Origin: Ministeria vibrans ATCC 50519
Lineage: Eukaryota; Opisthokonta; Filasterea
DNA length: 25,318 nt
Direction: 5' to 3'
NCBI GenBank assembly: GCA_943704425.1
Contig: CALSCP010001908.1
Location: 1,285-26,602, forward strand
Under the pieces are notes generated by a model. That model had not been told where the DNA came from. It was given only the letters and a program-made list of their open reading frames with translations, and did no database searches. Position numbers and translations under genes: made by a program. Shown here in pieces: positions 18,899 to 25,318 of the stretch. The number at the start of each line of letters is the position of its first letter. Position 1 is the first letter of the stretch.

Positions 18899-20540
18899 TT
18901 ACACACTCTCTTTGAGCAACCAAAAATCGTAGTACGCAGTGCCATCGCGCGCATCAAGTTGCTGGAAGTGCAAGTGAGTGTCGTTGAATGCTGTGATGCG
19001 ACCGTAGCCTAGAAAGTAGAAGGGCACAGTGTCAACGTAAACAAACTATGTACACCCTCATTTTCTTTTTCTCACCACGGCGATACTGCGTGTCGCGAAA
19101 CGCGTCCCAAGGTTGTTCGGGCACCGCAAAGAGGTCTTGGCCGTCGACACCGGCAATGCCGCTCTGGATGTGGATTGGTGAGGTGGGGTTGACAAACGAG
19201 TGGCTCGTGAGCGCTCCTTTGGCGACGGGAAGCGTCACTTCAAAGTGATGTGTGTGGCCTGCAAAGTACAGGTCAGTCTTGCTCTCGAGAAGAAGCGGCT
19301 CAAGGGCAAATTCCCTTGCAGTTGGGTCGTCGGCAGTGGGGCGGCCGTTGCGCAGGGTAAGAGCCTCGGCATTGCACTCGGCGTCGGTGTTCTTGGTGCA
19401 GTACATTGCGCGATGACCAATGACAATCAGGTAGGGCGTGAGCGTCCGATTGACGCGCGCCAGATCAGCCTTGAGCCAGGCGTATTGTTGCGCGGCAAAG
19501 TCAAAGACGGGCGGGTAGATCCATGCGTCCGTGTCGATCATCGCAATGTGAACAAGAGGCAAGTCAAACGAGAGGTAGCGCACCGAGGGTGAATTTGAAG
19601 CGACCGCGAGGGACTGTTGCCCGTGAAAGCGCTTCAGAAAGGTGTCGTAACTATACTTCACATCCTGTTCGTGGTTTCCAACACCGGCAACATAGGGCAC
19701 TCGCGTGGCCATTTTCGAGATAGCGTCCATAAATTGGTCGCCTCGTTGTCCACAATGATCGTCCAAGTTGTAAGCTACAGTTCGTGTTTGCATGAAGATT
19801 AGGGCGACAGTGTGAACAAAAAAAAAAGAAGAAAAAAAAACAAGCAAACAAATCGTACGCACACACACACGTTACCTATGTCACCAAAATGGACCACTGC
19901 ATCGTGAGCGCCCGCCAGTGCGTCTTTGGTAAGCTGCGGTACGCTTGAGATCGTGCTATTGTCGGTCATATCGCCAAAGAGCGCAAACGAAAAGGGCCTC
20001 TCCGATGCAAAGTCGAGTGGTTGGAAAGGGAAGAGAGGACTCCACACATCGCCGAGACGCAGCTCGAGTTCGCGCGAGCAATCCTCGACACCCTCAGAGT
20101 CGGTGTAGCACGCGAACGAGCTCACTTGAAAGTACACAGGCTCGCCTGCCTTGTGTTCGGCGGGCAGCGGAATCGTCGCGCGGTGCATGAGACGCGAGGT
20201 GTTACAGCGATCCTCAACGTACACCGACGGCTTCGTCTTGACTTGCTGAGGGAAAGACACACACACACACACATTCAACGGTCGCCAGCGCACACGTCAG
20301 CTTCTCAGCTCACCATACATTGTCAAGAACATCCTTGGAGAGCCCATACTTGACGAGCGAGCGCAGCGCAGGGAAAGCATCCTCAAAGGACACCCACGAC
20401 ACAACAAACTCCTGTGCGGTGCCGCCGAGCGTTGCCGTCACCTGCCGAGGCGTGTAGTCGTCAGCATGTACACGCGGCAGTGCCTGTGTGGCAACTGCGC
20501 AGCACACAACAAGCGCTACTGCGGTGAGTGAGCGAAGCAT
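18899..20540 (-). CDS. Purple acid phosphatase (metallophosphoesterase), secreted
   Basis: Secreted or lysosomal-type Fe/metal-dependent acid phosphatase of 466 residues. Exons: 20319-20540, 19876-20245, 19076-19774 and 18899-19008; introns of 73, 101 and 67 nt. Signal peptide 1-20 (LTAVALVVCCAVATQALP region), an N-terminal fibronectin-like region with VVSWVSFED and VKYGLS, then the catalytic domain: FGDMTD (Asp166), HFGDIAYN (Asp196, Tyr199, formed across the exon 2/3 junction), GVGNHE (Asn231, His232), VIGHRAMYC (His318), and AGHTHHFE (His371, His373). The C-terminal AFRDTQYRRGYGRITAFNDT and FWLLKES stretches match the family end, as in ACP7-like enzymes. Oddities: the first motif is G-D-M-T rather than G-D-x-G, and the last motif lacks the usual Glu-Arg. 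Splice phases agree at all three junctions. Confidence 0.93.
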
Positions 20541-20805
20541 AATAATAATAATAATAATAATAATAAACAGTGTTGACTAACGTCGATCACTTTATTGGCT
20601 TAGACACGGCTGGAACTCCAAACTCCAAACTCCAAAGTGTTGCGATTTGTGGCTTGTCTTTTGTGCTCATGTGCTGCTCTTTGTTTTGTATAATGTCTTG
20701 TTTTGACAATGAGTTATTTGAGTACAGCTCTCGAGTCTCGAATTCTCGATTAATTTATTTTCCTGATCACTTACTCACACTTAGCAATTCGCATCTTACT
20801 GTCTC
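20541..20805. promoter_or_regulatory. Divergent intergenic region between phosphatase (-) and Nudix (+) genes
   Basis: 265 bp between the two start codons. A (TAA)n run lies at 20540-20567, directly before the phosphatase ATG, and a short AACTCCA triplication is at about 20612-20633. No coding signal recognised. Confidence 0.5.
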
Positions 20806-21547
20806 ATGCTCTTGCGCCAGGCACATCTCGCATTATTGCGGACTCGATTGAGCCACACAGACCCTCTAATGGTCGCTGGAGCGGCACGTCGCGGTACTTC
20901 TTCTCTTCACACTCCCTTGGGGTTCTAGCTCATCCTCGCTTCTCCTCAGCAAGCGTTGTCGTGCCATTCTGTCTTGATGTTAACAATGAGCCGGCCTTGC
21001 TGTTTACCAAGCGAAGCGAGGAGCTTCCGACGCACAAGGGACAGGTTTCGTACGAGCCCATCACTCCACCACAGCCACAGCTCACCCGTCGCTTTGCAGC
21101 TTCCCTGGCGGCATGTACGCGAAGAAGGACTCAAATGCAACGGAGTGTGGTCTGAGAGAGCTTGAGGAGGAGCTTGGAATACACCGAAGCGCCGTGGATG
21201 TCCTGGGAATGCACAAGTCGGCACCCAACCGAACCGGGACCATTTCTATTACGCCCGTCGTCGCCTACTTGGGAAAAATCGACCCGAGCCAACTGAACTA
21301 CTGCAAACGAGGTATGTTTGGTGCTGACACTTGCATTTGTTTATGTGATCTTTGTCGCGCTGCAGAGGTCGACGCGGTCTTTACGCTGACACTGGCGCAG
21401 GTGACGGACAAGAGTGCGCGCGACACAATGGCGTACGAGGGACTCCAACTGCCCGTCGTGTCGGCGGGGCCTTACCCCCTATGGGGCATCACTCTTTACA
21501 TTCTTGATAGATTACTTGCCGATCCGCAACTGATGCTCACACGTTAA
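20806..21547 (+). CDS. NUDT7/8-like Nudix hydrolase (coenzyme A diphosphatase)
   Basis: Predicted 193-residue enzyme that cleaves CoA or acyl-CoA to 3',5'-ADP and phosphopantetheine. Exons: 20806-20893, 20950-21049, 21100-21311 and 21366-21547; introns of 56, 50 and 54 nt. The NuCoA motif LLFTKRSEELPTHKGQVSFP (46-65) leads into PGG and the Nudix helix LRELEEELGI (81-90) with the metal-binding glutamates. The C-terminal half (YEGLQLPV, YPLWGITLYILDRLL) fits NUDT8, where W-G-x-T is conserved. The N-terminus (MLLRQAHLALLRTRLS) is amphipathic and basic, plausible for mitochondrial import, as human NUDT8. Exon 1 is the least certain part: donor GTACTT at 20894 was chosen because it gives the right phase. 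The 54-nt last intron is in frame and stop-free; its removal joins CKR to EVDAVF as in relatives. Confidence 0.88.
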
Positions 21548-21587
21548 TTAATAATGCAATGGTATAGTACAGTACAGTGATCATATG

Positions 21588-22930
21588 TTAATCGACAAGT
21601 GTCTTTCGCGGCGCTTCTTTTTGCGTGAGGGGCAAAGCAAAACGCCAGTGACTGGGCCGACGACGAAAGGCAGATAAGAGAGCGACCAAGGCCATGGCGG
21701 CAAAAAGGGCGGGCGAGAGGCGCTGTTGAATACCAAAGAGAGCGGAGGGCGCAGTAAAGCTGAAGGACTGTGCAGGAGACACAGTCGTGCTGGCGTGTTG
21801 GTGGGTCATGAGCGCACAGAGAGACGCAATGGCAGTCATAAGAATAGAAGGTAAATGGGTCCAGTGCCAGTGAAAGACAAGTGCCAGTGTCTGTACCGCA
21901 TGGTGTGCGATCATGTACAGGAACAGTCCGCTGAGGAGCGTCGTCGCCTCACGATGGCCGTGCGTGTGTCGAACCACCTACGCCGCAGCACATGCAATGG
22001 TGAGTGGATGAGGAGACTATTATGGCGTACCTTTGCAAAGGGGTCGTGGTTGAAGAGAACCTCATCGAGAGCCGGGAAGGTGAGGGCGGACGCGCTGGTG
22101 TAAACGGCGACGGCAAGAATGACACTGGAGAGAGCGAGCAGGAGATCGATCGCAATAAAAATAGGCTCGCGCGTGTTGTGTTGCTGTTGGAAGGCGTGTG
22201 TTGTTGCTGCTGCTGCAGTTGTTGTCGTTGCTGTGCTGCCGGTGACCACAGAGTGGCGGGGTGTCGATGAGAGCGAGCTGCTCAGTGGGTCGTCGTCAAG
22301 GGACAGATGTCGCGCTTGCTCGACAAACGGGAGTGCCGTGAATCGCGGTGTTGATGCCCCGGCGACACGCTCTACGGGAGGCACTTCTCGTAGCTCTTGA
22401 GCAAGCACGGCCATGTTGGTGCGTGACTGGACTGCATTGGGCTGGCGGTACCGCTGGTGCAACGACGCCATCTGCTCCTCAAGCTCCATCAGGGAGTACG
22501 GGCGTGCCGCCACCATGGCTTTCGACACAAGATGAGGATGGGCCAAAAAGGCCTCGGAGAGCTCTCGAAGAAAGGCAAAGCCAACGAGACGCGCGTAGTC
22601 GGCGTTGGGAAAGAGCACAAGATAGACAAAGCCCGTGAGAACCTCGCTCAGAATCACAACAGCGTTGCCTTCATCGCCATTGTCGAGCGGTGTTCCGCTG
22701 GCGTCGTATGGCCCGGCCACAAACCTGCCCATGGCCGACGAGGAACCTTTACAGATGCTCTAGGGAGAGGAGGGGGGTGGTAAGAACGAGTCAAAGCCAT
22801 AATTATCATGATCCTGGGTTCGGACCTTGATCTCTTTGGCGATTGCCGTTGGGAGCTGGTAGTCGCGACTTGCCGACGCACACAACTGGAGACCATCACT
22901 AGACCTTGCAACACAAGCGTACAATGACAT
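21588..22930 (-). CDS. SEC22A/C-like longin-domain membrane protein
   Basis: Predicted 407-residue protein. Exons: 22826-22930, 22031-22759 and 21588-21977; introns of 66 and 53 nt. Residues 1 to ~125 form a longin-type domain: MSLYACVARSSDGLQLCAS, then VYLVLFPNADYARLVGFAFL, RELSEAF and ARPYSLMELEEQM, followed by HQRYRQP. This order, with no SNARE helix and several TMs afterwards, is that of animal SEC22A and SEC22C, ER proteins related to the vesicle SNARE Sec22 but without its fusion motif. A poly-Thr/Ala/Gln linker (about 195-225) and about four hydrophobic segments (first ~235-256) follow. The first donor is GTCCGA, not a strong site; retaining that intron would end the protein at TAG. 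The stop lies 40 bp from that of the convergent Nudix gene. Exact trafficking role unknown. Confidence 0.78.
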
Positions 22931-23092
22931 GCCAGAGAAGAAGACTGAGTGATCAGTGAATAGTCAATCGTGATTTGATTGATTGATTGATTGATTCTTC
23001 TGCTGTTAAATCTGCTACAATCAACAGTTTCAACTTTCAACACACAAAGTTTGTACGAATAGACGTAAATACTTTGTCCCTCCGACAGCCAC
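22931..23092. promoter_or_regulatory. Divergent promoter region between SEC22-like (-) and SLC35F5-like (+) genes
   Basis: 162 bp between the two ATGs, the shortest head-to-head gap in the window. It contains a run of about six GATT units near 22973-22996. A shared bidirectional promoter is inferred from spacing. Confidence 0.55.
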
Positions 23093-23271
23093 ATGGACGA
23101 CGATCCTCAGGGGTCCTTGGCGTCGCGCAAACCGCCAGTGCTGTTGCAGGGGCGTGCGCGCAAACGCTTCTTCTTTGGTCTGCTTGTCCTCCTTGGCGTT
23201 GTCGCCATTTGGGTCGGAAGCAGCGAACTCCAGCAGGTAGGACACGTATGTTGCTTCCACCGCCCTCTCAT

Positions 23272-23312
<41 letters not shown>

Positions 23313-24824
23313 TTTGCAGGTCATTTATGTGAACAATTTCAACAAACCCTTTTTCCTCACTTACTACTCGACCTCCATGTTCTGCATCTACTTCGTGGGC
23401 TTCCTCGTCAAGTCCTCTTGGCGCCGGCAATGTCGCGACTGGCTGTGCGCTCGACGAAGCGCGACACTCGTCGACAGCGATGCAGTCGAACGCGCCAACT
23501 TGATCAACAGAGATGAAGACGTTGAGTCGCCCGCCTCCTCGCAGGACGGACGCGACGACGATGGCCCCGCTAGCACCGGTCGCGATGGATCAGACGAACC
23601 CTCCGCTGCAACCACTCCGCGTGCCGCCTCAGAGACCCCCGTCGAGATGCTCACCATGGCCGAGACGGCACGCGCCGCCCTCATCTTCTGTCTCTTGTGG
23701 TTCGCCGCCAACTACACCTTCAACCTGTCGCTCACCATGACCAGCGTCTCCTCAAACACCATCATTTCAAGCACATCCGGCTTCTTCACCCTCATTCTCG
23801 GTGCCCTTTTCGGTCGTTCCGTCGTCGAGCGCTTCTCCCTCATCAAACTCGTGTCCGTCGGTGTCAGGTTACACGCACGCACAAATTTTCCGCCTCTATC
23901 CTCCCTACCTCACACTTTTTATCCTCTCTACCTCACACTTTTATCCTCTCTACCTCACACTTTTTGTCCTCTCTACCTCACACTTTTTATCCTCTCTACC
24001 TCACACTTTTTATCCTCCCCACCTCACACACTCTCTCCTCTCACTTTATTGTTTCTCTCTCTATCACTTTATTCTCTTCATCTTATTCTTTCTTTTTTTG
24101 TAGTATTGGCGGTGTTGCCCTGGTGAGTTTGTCAGATACACGCAATGCGTCGTCAAGTGGCAGTGCACCGCTCACAGGCGATCTTATTGCGCTCGTGTCC
24201 GCCTTCCTCTACGGCGTCTACATGACCTTCCTGAAGCGCGCCGTGGAGACCGAAGACCGCGTCGACATGCCGCTCTTCTTTGGCTTTGTCGGTGCCTTCA
24301 ATGTGGTTCTCATGCTTCCCTTTTTCTTCATTCTCAACGCAACCGGCCTCGAGGTGTTCGAGTGGCCGCCCGACGGCCGTGCCTGGGGCTTTCTCACGCT
24401 GTATGCCCTTGTCGGCACGGTTCTCTCCGACTACCTCTGGTTGTGGAGCACCCTCCTGACGTCGCCTCTTATTGCCACCTTGGGCCTCAGCCTCACCATT
24501 CCCGTCGCTCTCACCGTTGACACCCTCCGAAAAGTCGTCCATCCAAACTGGCTGTATGGCGTTGGCACCCTCCTCGTCTTTGCTTCCTTCGTTGTCGTCA
24601 ATCTAGCCTCCGTTTACGATCTCTCCTGGTCTAACCTCGTCGTCCTTTGCCATCTCCCCTCCGCCTGTGTACCCCGTATACATGCACCATCCTCCTCGTC
24701 TTTGCCTCCTTCTCCGGGGGTCTCGCCCCACGATGACGACGACGTGACCAGTCGCACGAGCATTCCTATGCACGCCATCGCTCCGTCTTCTTCTGCGTCT
24801 CCATCTCGCTGCTGCGATGCCTAA
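23093..24824 (+). CDS. SLC35F5-like transporter (drug/metabolite transporter superfamily)
   Basis: Predicted 470-residue, ten-TM protein. Exons: 23093-23236, 23320-23867 and 24104-24824; introns of 83 and 236 nt. Landmarks of the SLC35F5 group: VVAIWVGSSELQQ, NNFNKPFFLTYYSTSMF, KSSWRRQCRDW, LLWFAANYTFNLSL, IISSTSGFFTLILGALFGRS, SIGGVALVSL, LPLFFGFVG-like PLFFGFVGAFN, GTVLSDYLWLWSTLLTSPLI and LGLSLTIP. A long acidic hydrophilic loop (about 98-155) sits between TM2 and TM3, as in animal homologues. The relatives are orphan carriers of Golgi, ER or vacuolar membranes; substrate unknown. The C-terminal ~70 residues are Ser/Pro/Asp-rich and not conserved. The exon 2/3 junction (AG|T) rebuilds a Ser codon before IGGV. 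Confidence 0.92.
23271..23310. repeat. (CT)n microsatellite in intron 1 of SLC35F5-like gene
   Basis: About 17 to 19 CT units form the polypyrimidine tract before the acceptor TTTTTGCAG at 23319, so repeat length changes would alter the distance from branch point to acceptor. Confidence 0.9.
23898..24030. repeat. 23-bp minisatellite, about 5.8 copies, in intron 2 of SLC35F5-like gene
   Basis: Units start at 23898, 23921, 23943, 23966, 23989 and 24012 (last partial). The core reads CCTCTCTACCTCACACTTTT, with small differences (one unit 22 bp, single substitutions). There are no spacers between units, so this is a tandem array. Confidence 0.95.
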
Positions 24825-24887
24825 ATTCTTTGTATCATACGTACACTGTATACAACAAAACAAACAACTTTATTCGAAATAGAATAG

Positions 24888-24893
24888 AATAAA
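24888..24893 (+). other. Possible polyadenylation signal of the SLC35F5-like gene
   Basis: An AATAAA hexamer lies 64 nt after the stop codon. Signal choice in this organism is not established from the window, and AT-rich context makes chance occurrence likely. Confidence 0.3.
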
Positions 24894-25199
24894 TTAATAA
24901 TAAAATCAACTATCACCTGATTCATGTCAGGGTGACAATGGATTTCATTGTCGCTGCTCAAACAACTTAGAGCGGTAATAAAATTTATAATTATATTGAT
25001 CAAAAATTATAATGAATATAAATTAATAATAATAATTAAACGCCGCCAAGCCAAAAGATGCTCAAATCCAGACCTGGGACACCCCGCGCTCTATGGCATT
25101 ACCTATAATTTTTTGGAGTTCTTGGTGCGCCGCCTCGTTCACAATAATAATAATAATTATTATTATAAAAAGAAAATAATTAATAGAGAATCGAGTGCA

Positions 25200-25221
25200 T
25201 AATAATAATAATAAAATTTAT

Positions 25222-25318
<97 letters not shown>
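25200..25318. repeat. (TAA/AAT)n microsatellite at the right edge of the window
   Basis: Nearly pure AAT repeats run to the last base, with one interruption (AAATTTATTATAATA) near 25213-25227. The array continues past the edge. Confidence 0.95.

Larger units (their letters stand above)
24825..25318. other. Gene-free 3' region, AT-rich with terminal (TAA)n array
   Basis: This holds the 3' flank of the SLC35F5-like gene, an AT-rich stretch, a GC-richer island at 25041-25134 with no recognisable gene, an inverted (AAT)n/(ATT)n segment at about 25142-25167 and a long TAA array. The open frames across it show no conserved features. Confidence 0.6.

Noticed and set aside
23898-24030. Repeat array considered as CRISPR
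   Set aside because: Units are contiguous 22-23 bp with no spacers, inside a eukaryotic intron; it is a minisatellite.
23868-24126. Read-through open frame continuing exon 2 of the SLC35F5-like gene
   Set aside because: It passes through the minisatellite intron and ends in a different frame from exon 3; splicing restores the conserved SIGGV.
25060-25069. B-box-like GCTCAAATCC as a tRNA gene
   Set aside because: No acceptor, D or anticodon stems can be formed around it.

Overview
The window is nuclear DNA from a eukaryote. Genes are interrupted by short GT-AG introns (31 to about 310 nt), the standard code fits every gene, a tRNA carries internal A and B boxes with a pol III T-run terminator, and the proteins include secretory-pathway, endosomal and mitochondrial types. 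A TMEM237-like protein (ciliary transition zone family) suggests a flagellated or ciliated organism, and a GABA-B-like class C receptor plus animal-like versions of several families suggest a free-living unicellular protist, perhaps near the opisthokont/apusozoan/amoebozoan part of the tree. I cannot name the species. Both ends of the window are simple repeat (C5T25 at the left, a long TAA array at the right), so it may be a whole contig bounded by assembly breaks.

Layout, left to right: acetyl-CoA synthetase (-, 5' part only, 1-1125); tRNA-Thr(AGT) (-, 1534-1606); Yos1/IER3IP1-like ER-Golgi protein (+, 1807-2273, three small exons); TMEM237-like four-TM protein (-, 2368-3480); a 1768-residue multidomain class C GPCR (-, 3834-9355); an HHAT/GUP-like MBOAT acyltransferase (+, 9712-11253); a polyglutamine/polyalanine-rich probable nuclear protein (-, 11343-13517); a CLC-3/4/5-type chloride/proton exchanger (+, 13780-17347); a YeeE/YedE sulfur transporter (-, 17440-18739); a purple acid phosphatase (-, 18899-20540); a NUDT7/8-like CoA diphosphatase (+, 20806-21547); a SEC22A/C-like longin protein (-, 21588-22930); and an SLC35F5-like transporter (+, 23093-24824). 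Most genes had to be assembled from exons by matching splice phase with family conservation.

The gene set shows no shared pathway, as expected for eukaryotic gene order. Several products are endomembrane proteins (Yos1, SEC22-like, CLC, SLC35F5-like, MBOAT), but adjacency is not evidence that they cooperate. Genes are densely packed: tail-to-tail gaps are 40 to 94 bp and head-to-head gaps about 160 to 360 bp, so divergent pairs probably share bidirectional promoter regions. Introns and intergenic DNA are rich in microsatellites (TAA, CA, CT).

The most unusual object is the receptor at 3834-9355. A signal peptide, jelly-roll-like N-terminus, two EGF modules, a Cys-rich stretch, RCC1-like propeller repeats and three Calx-beta-like modules are joined to a GABA-B-type 7TM core that lacks the usual Venus-flytrap domain. 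Its last intron is only 31 nt.
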